From the NCBI GenBank assembly GCA_020353515.1, contig CP070695.1, positions 4,653,414 through 4,717,413 on the forward strand: a stretch of 64,000 bases of DNA, written 5' to 3'. Below are positions 18,742-27,408 of the stretch, piece after piece. The position numbers were made by a program, and so were the translations under genes. The notes below the pieces were generated by a model. That model was given only the letters and a program-made list of their open reading frames with translations, did no database searches and was not told the DNA's origin. Positions within the stretch are counted from its first letter, which is position 1, and each line of letters begins with the position of its first letter. The stretch comes from Candidatus Heimdallarchaeota archaeon (GTDB lineage: Archaea; Asgardarchaeota; Heimdallarchaeia; Hodarchaeales; Hodarchaeaceae).

Positions 18742-19719
18742 TTAAAGTCGGATATTTTCAAAGATTATTTCAGGACGACCCTCTATAGCCTTTTCTTTCC
18801 AGAGTTCAAAGGGGATTGATCTTTTTTCACCATTTCCTCTTACTACAATCCCTCGATACTTTCGCATGATCTGTACTGCAACCCATGAAAACCCTTGTGC
18901 GACAATACAGATTTTAGATAGTCCTTTAAACTCCTCTAATTCCTGATTCAATAATGGACCAACGATTTTTTCGATATCTTTTGAATCAACTGTTCCACGG
19001 ACACAGAACACCCAGATTCGCATACCCTGTCCATCATAAGCTATTAAATCGTAAGGTCCTGATTCCACTAGAGAACGAGAAGGTTGGATAAACACTATAT
19101 CTGCAATATTGTTTGCAAAAACAGAAAAACGTAGTGGTAAACCTTCAGGGTCATGACCGATCAACATGGAATGAAGAATTTCAATAAACTTCGGTGAAAC
19201 ACTTGCTAGGGTTAGAAGAATTGCCTCATTATCACCAGAGAGATTTGAAATCACATTTTCTCCAATACCGAATTGCTCTTGAGCAAAGTTGCTAATAACC
19301 TGTGGTGTAAGACCAGAAATTCGAGTCATTTCTGTGATGAGGGATTGATGAAAAGCACTAGTTGTTTTGGTGTCATATAGCATAGAAAGGGTTTCAACAG
19401 GTCTTCCTGTTTTCTTTTGTAGAAGGGTTGATCTAAACTTTCCACTTCTGCTTAATTTACGGCTATCCATCAGGAAACGCGCTTTCTCTAAGGCAATTTC
19501 TTCGAGAGATTGTGTTATTAGAGATGTACTGCAATCAACACAGGAATATTGGATTTTATTAGACAAAAATTGTCGTACAACGCCTATTTCACAAAAAAAG
19601 GAGGATCTGCAATGAGGACAGAAATGAGCCATGAAAGCAGCGTTTTTATCGCTGAGATCCCGACTAGGCCCCCCTTCTAATACACAGGGCCGACAATTAC
19701 TATCACAGTGCATTTTCAA
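18742..19719 (-). CDS. Zinc-ribbon protein with C-terminal restriction-nuclease-like fold, catalytic residues apparently lost
   Basis: 325 residues. The first 70 carry clustered cysteines (CDSNCRPC, HFCPHCRSSFFC, YSCVDC), which look like two zinc-binding knuckles. The middle is helical. Residues about 215-300 (YDLIAYDGQGMRIWVFCVRG, then CIVAQGFSWVAVQIMRKY) have the strand-helix pattern of Mrr-like PD-(D/E)XK domains. However, the E-x-K position reads C-x-R, so nuclease activity is unlikely. It starts at TTG 19719 with GAGGT upstream, or at ATG 19713. It lies directly upstream of the Ras-like GTPase with a five-base gap, suggesting that the two work together. The function is unknown and the fold call is tentative. 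Confidence 0.5.
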   Translation of the reverse strand: MKMHCDSNCRPCVLEGGPSRDLSDKNAAFMAHFCPHCRSSFFCEIGVVRQFLSNKIQYSCVDCSTSLITQSLEEIALEKARFLMDSRKLSRSGKFRSTLLQKKTGRPVETLSMLYDTKTTSAFHQSLITEMTRISGLTPQVISNFAQEQFGIGENVISNLSGDNEAILLTLASVSPKFIEILHSMLIGHDPEGLPLRFSVFANNIADIVFIQPSRSLVESGPYDLIAYDGQGMRIWVFCVRGTVDSKDIEKIVGPLLNQELEEFKGLSKICIVAQGFSWVAVQIMRKYRGIVVRGNGEKRSIPFELWKEKAIEGRPEIIFENIRL

Positions 19720-20142
19720 GAGTCAATACCTCATATTTTCCCTTCTTAGACATAGTAAATTACCGATTATACAATGAACTCTGAGATTCTAAATCACTTA
19801 CTACGCTCTATTTCAAGAATTTAAAAGTAATTCCAAATGACTGCAGTTGTTCATCTTAAAAAATCTTTCTTTGAGTTTATTAAGTAAAACCTTGATAAGT
19901 GGCTAGACTCACATATCGATTAATTTACTTCGTAATCTAAGTTACAAATAATGCAAATGCTCCAATATCAACAGTTTTTTATCTTCTATTGCTGTAATTT
20001 TTATTATTGGATCAACGAGAGTTAAAAATGGTACTTAAATTGATTCAAAAAATTTGAGAAGAGATTTTCGAATGTTATATCAAGTACTTATCTAACTAAG
20101 TTTATTCGTGAAATCTTGTTACATTAAGGAGACCATAACAAA
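19720..20142. other. Intergenic region, 423 bases
   Basis: AT-rich spacer between the divergently oriented zinc-ribbon gene and the PPC-domain gene, so it must hold both promoters. No RNA gene, long repeat or open frame of note was seen. The only clear signal is the AAGGAGA ribosome site close to its right end. Confidence 0.4.
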
Positions 20143-20574
20143 ATGAGATACGTTCACCAAACTAATCAAGAGAGTTATCTTCTCCGCCTTTTTCGGGGAG
20201 AGGATATCATTGAATCCTTACAAAAATTTTGTAAACACCACAATCACATTGGATCTGGACGAATACAGGGGATTGGTGCTGTTTCTGCAGCTAAGATTGA
20301 TTTCTTTAATGGAATTGAATACATAACAAATACTTTCTCAGAAAACCTTGAACTTCTGTCCTTAACTGGTAATATCGCTCAAGACAAGATAGTACACCTA
20401 CATGGAGTTTTTGGGAGATCTGATGGATCTTGTGTTGGTGGACATATCATGTCTGGTTGCATTGTATCTGTCACCTGTGAAATTCAAATTTTAGTTTTAG
20501 ATCCTCAGGTTACTCGGGAAGAAGACCCACACACAAAATTGAAACTATTAAACCTACCAAACGAAATTAAATGA
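20143..20574 (+). CDS. PPC/DUF296 domain protein
   Basis: 143-residue single-domain protein of the plant-and-prokaryote-conserved (PPC, DUF296) family. Signature stretches are LLRLFRGEDIIESLQKFC at the N-terminus, GRIQGIGAVS in the middle, and VHLHGVFGRSDGSCVGGHI toward the end, the last matching the conserved HxH/GGH core. Plant members add AT-hooks and bind DNA; archaeal and bacterial ones are free-standing trimers of unknown role. No AT-hook is present. ATG 20143 follows AAGGAGA. The RidA-family gene starts 31 bases downstream and is probably co-transcribed. Confidence 0.85.
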   Translation: MRYVHQTNQESYLLRLFRGEDIIESLQKFCKHHNHIGSGRIQGIGAVSAAKIDFFNGIEYITNTFSENLELLSLTGNIAQDKIVHLHGVFGRSDGSCVGGHIMSGCIVSVTCEIQILVLDPQVTREEDPHTKLKLLNLPNEIK

Positions 20575-20605
20575 ATTGTAATATACAAGAAAGAGATGAA
20601 ATATT

Positions 20606-20965
20606 TTGAGACGAGCAATTAAAGTAGGAAAAGTAGCAGGACCCTATTCACCTGCAATTGAAACTTCTAGAAAAAAACAGATTTTTGTTTCAGGACAAAT
20701 TGCATCCAATTTAGATGCTGATATTCAAACTCAAACAAGAGAAATAATTAATAAAATTGAAGCAATCCTTGGAGAAGCAGAGGCGTTTTTAAGTGACATT
20801 GCAAAAACTACAATTTATCTAGTAGATATGAATGATTTTTCTGCTGTAAATGAAGAGTACGCAAAATATTTTCCTTCAGATCCACCAGCTCGAGCAACAA
20901 TTCAAGTAGCAGCACTCCCATTAGGTGCTCGTATTGAGATTGAAGCAATTGCAGCCCGAGACTGA
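20606..20965 (+). CDS. RidA family enamine/imine deaminase (YjgF/YER057c/UK114)
   Basis: 119 residues, the standard length of the RidA fold. Family landmarks include AGPYSPAIE at the N-terminus, IFVSGQIA, the NI-type helix IINKIEAILGEAEAFLSDIAKTTIYLVDM, and PPARATIQVAALPLGARIEIEAIA with the conserved arginine that holds the substrate carboxylate. The expected role is hydrolysis of reactive 2-aminoacrylate-type enamines from PLP enzymes. The TTG start at 20606 is followed at once by the conserved fold. It lies downstream of the PPC-domain gene on the same strand. Confidence 0.9.
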   Translation: MRRAIKVGKVAGPYSPAIETSRKKQIFVSGQIASNLDADIQTQTREIINKIEAILGEAEAFLSDIAKTTIYLVDMNDFSAVNEEYAKYFPSDPPARATIQVAALPLGARIEIEAIAARD

Positions 20966-21011
20966 AACAGTACTTCTATAAACGATTCCTAAGGAAACCA
21001 TTAATGTTAAC

Positions 21012-22847
21012 TTAGGCATATTCTATCTCGAGCTGCCCACTCCCTTCTTGGATACTTTGTGCAAGTGTAACTAAAGTATAAGGGACCTCTCGTCGGCTTA
21101 AATAATCCAGAATCATTTCAAACCTTGTAGGATCGTAATCTAAAGTCACCTTATCCAACACGAAGAGCGGATAATCGGAAAGATATTCCTCACGTCCAGC
21201 TAACATAACAATTAATGCAATTGTTATTCTTTCACTATCACTTAAGCTTTCTATTGGTTGATCAATCATTTTTCCCTTCCGTTTTCGTTTAACGATTAAA
21301 TTGAAATTTGGATTGATACGAATATCTTCGAAATCTTGGTATGACATTAATTGATATACTTTCTTGATTTGGTGATTAAAGTTCTCTATGACACCTAATT
21401 TGACTGTTTTTTCTCGTTCTTCTAGGAAAGTTTGTAACTCACCATAAAAATCATATTCAGATTGCACTTGGTCAATCTGATCAATACGTTTTGATTTTTC
21501 ATCTATCTGTTTGTCGAGTTGTTCTATTTTCCCCAAAATTCTTTGAATCTTTGCATCAAGCTCATTTATCAACTTGATAGAATCAGCTCGTCCCTGATCA
21601 ATGGACTTCTCAAGAATTTTTAACTCAGATTCTTTTTTAGAATAATCACGCTCTGATGATTCAATATCTTTTTTCTTTTCTTTAATTTCTTTTTGTAATC
21701 GTCTAATTTCTTGTTTTGCCTTACTAATTCTTATCTGATTATCATTTTTTATTTTATGAATGAGGACTTCTAAATCTTCTTTCCGCCGTTCTGCATCATC
21801 GATTTGAAATTCTAATTCACGAATACGTTTACTGAGATGAGAATCATCAACGAGTAATTTATCTTCACGGGTTTTGGCGTGTTTTTCGGTATATGGTCGT
21901 CCACAAACGATACATTTTCGTAAATCAGGCATCCGTTGAGAAAGAGATATCCAGTTTCGTACCTCCTTAATTGATTTCTCAGTCTCTTTTTTCTCATTCC
22001 TCACTTCATCTAAATATCGTCTATATTCTCTGATCTCATCAGCTATCCGAGCAATCTCCTGATCAACGCTCGGGTGTTCTACCATGAAATTTTTTATTTC
22101 TTCTTCCATTAATTTAATTTGAACCTGTGTATCGCGATTTCTGGCCATATTTAATTTTATAATGTCAGAATCAGTTTCTATTTTATTCTTGAGAGCAAGA
22201 ACTTCCTTGGATAGTTTATGATAGCGATTTTCTATCTCTGAATATGATTGAATCTCTTCCATGTTGATATCAGGAAGCGTTTCTCTTTCGATTTTAGCTT
22301 TTTCTAGCTCATTCTCTAGCTGTGAATGTTCCTGTCGCATACTATCAATATCGGATTCATACATTAGATAAATACGGAGATCTTTCTTTAAATTTGTCAG
22401 AAGAGATTTAAGATATGATATTAAAAAGGTATAATACGTTACATCAGAATATTGAGTTAAGAGCTTCTCCAATTTCCTCCCAGTAGTGATTGCAGTAATG
22501 AGTTCATTATCTGGGGTTGCTAGAGTGAAAAGATTTGCTTTTTGATTTTCTGGATGAAAAGGATTTCCAGTAACATTTAATTTATTACCTCCTTTAACCT
22601 CAAACTTCCGCTCACAAACGACTTTTCCTTTTTGCTTAAGTTGAACACGTCCTTTATTCGCAAAAAGATTGAGATAATATCTTCGAGTTTCAATCTTTTC
22701 CTGAGGTAAGTTCAATAATTCGAATCCACGAACCAATGAACTTTTCCCAGTAGCATTTGGTGCTTTAATTAAGTTCTTACCTTCTTTGAAGTCCATCGCA
22801 ACTTTATCGATCCCTCCTATATTTTCCAAGATGATGTGCAAGGTCAT
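21012..22847 (-). CDS. SMC/Rad50-like ATPase with CxxC hook, unusual Walker B
   Basis: 611 residues. The N-terminal ATPase half has the P loop APNATGKSSLV (about 29-39). A long coiled coil is broken near residue 314 by CIVCGRPY, a zinc-hook-like CxxC, and the coiled coil then returns to a C-terminal ATPase half. There the ABC signature is SLSDSERITIAL rather than LSGGE. The Walker B strand reads PLFVLDKVTLDYD, with lysine where the catalytic glutamate belongs. This resembles the shorter archaea-specific SMC-related (ASRP/Rad50-like) group; no Mre11 gene is nearby. The ATG overlaps the TGA of the 57-residue gene upstream (ATGA). Either hydrolysis is slow or another residue supplies the base. 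Confidence 0.75.
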   Translation of the reverse strand: MTLHIILENIGGIDKVAMDFKEGKNLIKAPNATGKSSLVRGFELLNLPQEKIETRRYYLNLFANKGRVQLKQKGKVVCERKFEVKGGNKLNVTGNPFHPENQKANLFTLATPDNELITAITTGRKLEKLLTQYSDVTYYTFLISYLKSLLTNLKKDLRIYLMYESDIDSMRQEHSQLENELEKAKIERETLPDINMEEIQSYSEIENRYHKLSKEVLALKNKIETDSDIIKLNMARNRDTQVQIKLMEEEIKNFMVEHPSVDQEIARIADEIREYRRYLDEVRNEKKETEKSIKEVRNWISLSQRMPDLRKCIVCGRPYTEKHAKTREDKLLVDDSHLSKRIRELEFQIDDAERRKEDLEVLIHKIKNDNQIRISKAKQEIRRLQKEIKEKKKDIESSERDYSKKESELKILEKSIDQGRADSIKLINELDAKIQRILGKIEQLDKQIDEKSKRIDQIDQVQSEYDFYGELQTFLEEREKTVKLGVIENFNHQIKKVYQLMSYQDFEDIRINPNFNLIVKRKRKGKMIDQPIESLSDSERITIALIVMLAGREEYLSDYPLFVLDKVTLDYDPTRFEMILDYLSRREVPYTLVTLAQSIQEGSGQLEIEYA

Positions 22848-23017
22848 TTTTTAACAGCTCTCCAATTATTAATGTATTTTTGCAGAATACGTGCGATAGG
22901 ATCATTTTTTTTCGGAGGTTGCGTCGGTAAGGAGCTGAGCTGCTTAAGATGGTTGATCAACTCAGTTTCAGCTGAATGGAGAACACTCTCCCTATCATCT
23001 GCCTTTCTTTTAACCAA
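22844..23017 (-). CDS. 57-residue protein translationally coupled to the SMC-like ATPase
   Basis: A small frame from TTG 23017 to TGA 22844, preceded by GGAGG (23026-23030) at eight bases. Its stop overlaps the ATG of the SMC-like ATPase in the arrangement ATGA, a hallmark of coupling. The product starts MVKRKADDRESVLHS, is hydrophilic, probably helical at both ends (ETELINHLKQL; IARILQKYINNWRAVKK) and has a proline-rich middle. No family is recognised. It fills exactly the gap between the 131-residue gene and the ATPase, which argues that it is real. It may be a partner or regulator of the ATPase. Confidence 0.6.
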   Translation of the reverse strand: MVKRKADDRESVLHSAETELINHLKQLSSLPTQPPKKNDPIARILQKYINNWRAVKK

Positions 23018-23056
23018 AATTCCATCCTCCAGTTATCTGGGTCTTCCTCCTCAAAG

Positions 23057-23452
23057 TCAGGTTAGTTTCCATTGAACAGAGAAACGTTTTCTCTTCACTT
23101 GCTGTAAAAGGTTGGTTATTTCTCTTGGAAGCTGTTCGTTTTTCTCGTTTTGTAGTACTTTGTGAACTCGATTTTTGTCCTTTAGCCAAGAGGCCATCCT
23201 TCCTAACTCTGAATCTTCTAAAAAATCTTCTATTCGGAGCGGTTCGAGGATTGATACTTCAATGTTTCCTTTATGTTTTTGCATTTCGGGTAAAATTAAT
23301 GCCATACTATTCCCTGTATTCTTCATAAGGAATAGTCCTTCAACTAACTTACCTGCAAAGAGGTCAGGGTAGAGGTTAAGGTATCTAGCAAAGGTTCGAC
23401 GTAATGAAGTTGTTCTAAGATAAACCATTAGCATAACTATGAGAAGTCCCAC
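23057..23452 (-). CDS. Unknown protein, first gene of the SMC-like ATPase operon
   Basis: Up to 131 residues from GTG 23452. ATG codons at residues 7 and 9 (MVYLRTTSLRRTFARYL) are more likely starts, because a GGTGGG sequence then lies upstream as ribosome site. The protein is mostly helical and basic at both ends (TTSLRRTFARYL; KRKRFSVQWKL), with no cysteine cluster or membrane anchor once the first eight residues are dropped. I do not recognise the family. It ends 39 bases before the 57-residue gene, and both precede the ATPase on the same strand, so the three genes are probably one operon. Confidence 0.5.
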   Translation of the reverse strand: MGLLIVMLMVYLRTTSLRRTFARYLNLYPDLFAGKLVEGLFLMKNTGNSMALILPEMQKHKGNIEVSILEPLRIEDFLEDSELGRMASWLKDKNRVHKVLQNEKNEQLPREITNLLQQVKRKRFSVQWKLT

Positions 23453-23640
23453 CTTTTTTATTTTCAGTGGTTTTAATAATGCTTTAAACTGAATTATGGT
23501 CTTAAGTTGAGCTGGTAGAGTGACTGGATTTGATTCTTTTTAACTTTGTTGAAGAAGTCTATTTAATTCACCAACTTAAATGCATATTGAATTTCTTTGA
23601 ATTAGAATTCCTTTAAGCTGATCTTGGTAATTCAGGAGAA

Positions 23641-24177
23641 ATGATTGCTATGGTACATATAAATATAGAGTTTAAGGCGCAGTGTAATGATCCCGAAAAA
23701 ATCAAAAAAATTCTTACTTCAAGAAATGCTGACTATAAGGGGTTAGATCGCCAGGTAGATACGTACTTTAAAGTGAATACGGGAAGACTGAAGTTAAGAG
23801 AAGGAGACATTGAGAAAGCTTTGATTTTCTATAGTCGAAAAGACACTAAAGAACCTAAACAATCAAATGTTACACTTTTTCCTGTTGATTCCAATTCATC
23901 CACTCTTTTGAAAGAAATTTTGGTAAAATCTTTAGGTGTTCTTGTAATCGTTTCTAAACAAAGGAGTATCTATTTTATTGATAATATTAAATTTCACATT
24001 GATACAGTAGAGGAGTTAGGTTCGTTTGTGGAGGTAGAAGCTATAGATATTAATGGTACTATTGGGGTTACCAAACTACAAGAAGAGTGCCAGTTTTTTC
24101 TAAAATTATTTGAAATCCCTGAAGAAGACTTGATATCTACATCGTACAGTGATTTATTATTAAAAAAACTATCCTAA
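23641..24177 (+). CDS. CYTH domain protein (CyaB/class IV adenylyl cyclase-like or triphosphatase)
   Basis: 178 residues. The N-terminal NIEFKA is the family's ExExK-type signature with Asn in the first place, as in many class IV members. Further tunnel residues follow in DTYFKVNTGRLKLREG, then FYSRKDTKEPKQS, IYFIDNIKFHIDTVEELGSFVEVEA, and SYSDLL at the end. The fold binds triphosphates and metal. Archaeal members are mostly of unproven activity (adenylyl cyclase or thiamine/inorganic triphosphatase). An AGGAG lies just before ATG 23641; ATG 23650 (MVHINIEFKA) fits the family start and the ribosome spacing better. Confidence 0.85.
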   Translation: MIAMVHINIEFKAQCNDPEKIKKILTSRNADYKGLDRQVDTYFKVNTGRLKLREGDIEKALIFYSRKDTKEPKQSNVTLFPVDSNSSTLLKEILVKSLGVLVIVSKQRSIYFIDNIKFHIDTVEELGSFVEVEAIDINGTIGVTKLQEECQFFLKLFEIPEEDLISTSYSDLLLKKLS

Positions 24178-24189
24178 AAAGAAGCAATT

Positions 24190-25641
24190 TTAATATGGAC
24201 ATGATGGATCAGATGCAAGCCAGTCACCACTCTCTCCATATGCAGTCACACGGCAGCCTCCACAAATGAAATTGTGAGTACATTTTCCACATTTCCCCCT
24301 CACTTGAGAGCGATTACGTACTGTACGTAAAACAGGATTATTTATCCAAATATTTTCTAATCCATTTTCTAATATGTTTCCTAAATGAATATGAGTAACA
24401 GGTGCACAAGGTAATATATTTCCTTCTGGACTTAATCCACAATAGGTGATTCCTGTCGCGCACCCTCCTGCATACTCAGCAAATTGCCTGAAAAGCTTTT
24501 TCGCGGATTTTCCCATAATTTCTTCATGGCGCTTTTCAAAACCAATTACTATCTCACTTATTGGAAAGATCTCATAATTTGAAAGCTTGGCACATTGGGG
24601 AGCAAAGTAAGTCATTCCACGAGTCATTACAGCTACACCTTTCCCTGTCTTTGCATAATTTACGAAGAATTCGGATAGATCCTTTAATATTGATTTTTGT
24701 TCTGTAGGATTGACATTTAAATGAGATAATGCTTTACCTCTCCCCACTGGGAGTATTCTTGACACATATAATCGTGTTGCACCAAGTTCAGAAGCTAATT
24801 CAATTAGATCTGGAATTTCCTTTATATTCCTATTAGTGAGGGTTACTGCGATTATCAGTTCTTTGAATTGATCTATCTCTGAGCACACCTCTATTCCTTG
24901 GAGAGCCTTCGCATGAGCTCCTTTTACACCACGAAGTTCATCATGGAAAGATGAACTATAACTATCAAGACTGATTGAGATACCAGTAACCCCCGTATCT
25001 GCTATATCCTTAGCGACAGTCTGATCAATCATTGTACCATTAGTTGAAAGTGTACAAAGGAGTCTACGTTTAGAAGTACGTTTCGCAATTTCATAAAAGT
25101 CATCACGAATAAGAGGCTCTCCACCAGAAAAACTTAAAGAACCACAGCCCGATTTTGCTATAATATCGACTACGCGAAGAGCTTCGGATGTAGAGAGTTC
25201 TATAGAATGAGTGTTTTCATCGAAAACGGAGTGGGAATCTTGATAACAATGAATACATTTTAAATTACACTTGTATGTAAAATTCCACACTATTGCTATT
25301 GGAGGTAAAGTTGGTTGAGGTTTAGAAACCCCAAACCGTCCTACACCCCTTAACCATGCAACAACTGAACGTGTATACAAAGTATTAGACGTAAAACGTT
25401 GAAATTCTTCATCATTTAGCTTAAGAACCTTTCTAAGAAAAGTATTTGCTATAATTGTACTGGGATAACAATATAGGCAAAATGGCATTTCCCTCCTAAC
25501 CTCTGAAAGAATCCTAACAATAGGGGATTGTTGGCAATGAGGACAGATATTTACAAGACTACTTGCTAAAAGTCGGGCAAAAGCTGCTGCTGGACCATGT
25601 TCAAATATTTTTAACACTGAATTCAGCTGTAATAACTGCAA
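24190..25641 (-). CDS. Radical SAM/SPASM domain protein with N-terminal zinc-knuckle extension
   Basis: 483 residues. An N-terminal extension of about 125 residues holds a possible zinc site, CPHCQQSP plus CLYC. The radical SAM core begins at WNFTYKCNLKCIHCYQDS, with the CxxxCxxC that binds the catalytic 4Fe-4S cluster, and continues through SFSGGEPLIRDDF. The C-terminal SPASM region has many cysteines (GCATGITYCGLSPEGNILPC, then CGKCTHNFICGGCR) for auxiliary clusters. The layout matches peptide- or tetrapyrrole-modifying enzymes (PqqE/AhbC/AhbD-like). No precursor peptide or haem gene is nearby, so the substrate is unknown. Convergent with the CYTH gene. Confidence 0.82.
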   Translation of the reverse strand: MQLLQLNSVLKIFEHGPAAAFARLLASSLVNICPHCQQSPIVRILSEVRREMPFCLYCYPSTIIANTFLRKVLKLNDEEFQRFTSNTLYTRSVVAWLRGVGRFGVSKPQPTLPPIAIVWNFTYKCNLKCIHCYQDSHSVFDENTHSIELSTSEALRVVDIIAKSGCGSLSFSGGEPLIRDDFYEIAKRTSKRRLLCTLSTNGTMIDQTVAKDIADTGVTGISISLDSYSSSFHDELRGVKGAHAKALQGIEVCSEIDQFKELIIAVTLTNRNIKEIPDLIELASELGATRLYVSRILPVGRGKALSHLNVNPTEQKSILKDLSEFFVNYAKTGKGVAVMTRGMTYFAPQCAKLSNYEIFPISEIVIGFEKRHEEIMGKSAKKLFRQFAEYAGGCATGITYCGLSPEGNILPCAPVTHIHLGNILENGLENIWINNPVLRTVRNRSQVRGKCGKCTHNFICGGCRVTAYGESGDWLASDPSCPY

Positions 25642-25778
25642 TAAAAGTCATCCTGTACCATTTGAAGCCTGCATAAATTTAACAATGCAAAAAAGATGTG
25701 ATTTATTAACTATTTTATGAGACTGCAAAATAGAATAAGTGAAAATATTAATTAGTAGATGGTTCTTTGATCTTCAAG

Positions 25779-26576
25779 ATGTCATTAAAAACGACACATG
25801 CTAGCTATATTGATATCCATTGTCATTTACCTGAAAATTATTTTTTCAAAGATATTCATACACATATCACACAGTGGATTCAACAGGGTCTTATACATGT
25901 AGTTTCTGTCAGTCAAGACTTTAGAGAATCCCTCCGTTCAATTGAACTGTCGAAAAAATACCCTGATATGGTAATCCCTTCGATTGGGATTCATCCATGG
26001 AAAGCTCATAAAAAACACAATGAGTTAGAGCAGTTTGATCAGCTTCTTTCAGAAAATAGAAAAATCATTATTTTAGGTGAAATTGGACTAGATTTTCACT
26101 TTATTTCTCAAAAAGAAAGATATTCATATCAAAAGAAGGTATTGGACTTTTTTTTTGAACAAGCGGAAAAAAGAAATCTCCGAGTAATGCTTCATGTAAA
26201 AGGGGCTGAAGAAGAAATTGCTAGATACATTGAAACAAGAAGTCTTCCAGGTAAGAACTGCTGCATTCATTGGTATTCTGGTTCAATTCAAATTCTCAAA
26301 AAACTCATTGATCTCGATTGTTTTTTCTCATGTGGTCCAGCTTTGAACTATTCCCGTAACCATCAACAAATTCTCAAATCAGTCCCTTTGACTCGATTAT
26401 TGACAGAGTCAGATGGTAATGTCAAGTATCAGGGGCGAGTGGGACATCCTGGGATGATGCCAGAGGTTGTTGACCTAATTGCTACAATAACTAAGCAAAA
26501 GAAGCACGAGTTATTTCAATTTATAATCGAAAACTCTCTTTATTATTTAGGAAAAAAAGAGAAAAAAAGTGCGTGA
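25779..26576 (+). CDS. TatD family metal-dependent hydrolase
   Basis: 265 residues from ATG 25779 (a TTG at 25767 is also in frame). TIM-barrel amidohydrolase landmarks are HCHLPEN (first metal motif), IGEIGLDFHF (metal-bridging Glu), MLHVKGAEEE, CCIHWYSG and TESDGN (final Asp). Members are 3'-5' DNases or D-aminoacyl-tRNA deacylase-like enzymes; the deoxyribonuclease role is family knowledge. The HCH motif differs slightly from the usual HxH spacing seen as DxHxH; here it is DIHCHL, which fits. Divergent from the radical SAM gene and convergent with the ABC operon. Confidence 0.85.
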   Translation: MSLKTTHASYIDIHCHLPENYFFKDIHTHITQWIQQGLIHVVSVSQDFRESLRSIELSKKYPDMVIPSIGIHPWKAHKKHNELEQFDQLLSENRKIIILGEIGLDFHFISQKERYSYQKKVLDFFFEQAEKRNLRVMLHVKGAEEEIARYIETRSLPGKNCCIHWYSGSIQILKKLIDLDCFFSCGPALNYSRNHQQILKSVPLTRLLTESDGNVKYQGRVGHPGMMPEVVDLIATITKQKKHELFQFIIENSLYYLGKKEKKSA

Positions 26577-26580
26577 TAAT

Positions 26581-27387
26581 TTAAGGGAAGTCTTTTCTGC
26601 GCATTGCAAACATTGATAGTAACAAGAAGCCTGCGACCAACGCGATACAGACAATAAGAGAATTAAAGGGCTCAAAATCAGGAATATTAAAGTTAAAGTG
26701 ATCCACTAAGAAATATTCTGCTGTAACATGATAGATATGATTAACAATTGAGTAGGGACTATTTCCACCAGCTGCGAATCCAAAGATGAATTGACTAAAA
26801 AAAACTTCAAAATAAGCAATGGCTAATCCCCAGCCTAATGCGTTCTTATCAATCACTATACCAAGGAGTAAAAAAATCGTACTATAAACTACGACCCATA
26901 ATCCTACGAATAACCACGTTCCAATCAAAATATCAAGCTTCAAAATTGTAAAATCATTTACTATGAAACACAATCCAAGATAAATGATCAACGCGTCAAA
27001 ACAGGCGATTACAACCCCAATAACAAGAACTGTGATCCATTTAATTAATACTATTTCTTCTCTTTTGACAGGTCTTGATAGAAATTGACTAATGGTTTTG
27101 TTCTCCTTTTCATCCGAAATAGCTGATATTCCTAAAATTAAACAAATAAGAGGCAGGATCAAGAAGTTGAAGATGTTAGTTTCTTCACCTATGGCGATGA
27201 TTTCTAGATAATCACGTATGGCTGCAGACGACATATTAAGATAGGGGAGAAGGGGGAGAATACTTACAAAAATCAGAATGTAGGTTTTTTTATCGAACAG
27301 GACTTTGCTAAAAAATATCTGTCCTAGAAAAACACTTCTGGTTAACATAGAAGGCGATTGTGATTCTTTTGTGGCACTAAAACTCAT
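26581..27387 (-). CDS. ABC-2 type transporter permease
   Basis: 268 residues with about six hydrophobic helices. The first follows a basic, amphipathic N-terminus, and the loop EKENKTISQFLSRPVKREEIVLIKW is the typical ABC-2/NatB-type coupling segment. It is the last of four genes on the minus strand (ATPase 29312-30244, permease 28323-29315, ATPase 27409-28341, this permease). Gaps or overlaps between them are under 25 bases, so they form one operon. It is probably paired with the ATPase at 27409. Export of a lipid, drug or peptide is expected; the substrate cannot be read. Confidence 0.85.
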   Translation of the reverse strand: MSFSATKESQSPSMLTRSVFLGQIFFSKVLFDKKTYILIFVSILPLLPYLNMSSAAIRDYLEIIAIGEETNIFNFLILPLICLILGISAISDEKENKTISQFLSRPVKREEIVLIKWITVLVIGVVIACFDALIIYLGLCFIVNDFTILKLDILIGTWLFVGLWVVVYSTIFLLLGIVIDKNALGWGLAIAYFEVFFSQFIFGFAAGGNSPYSIVNHIYHVTAEYFLVDHFNFNIPDFEPFNSLIVCIALVAGFLLLSMFAMRRKDFP

Positions 27388-27408
27388 TACTTTTTCACCT
27401 ATAACAAA

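Noticed and set aside
19720..20142. Possible tRNA or small RNA gene in the 423-base gap
   Set aside because: No cloverleaf with a TTC-loop signature or CCA end was seen; the sequence is plain AT-rich spacer.
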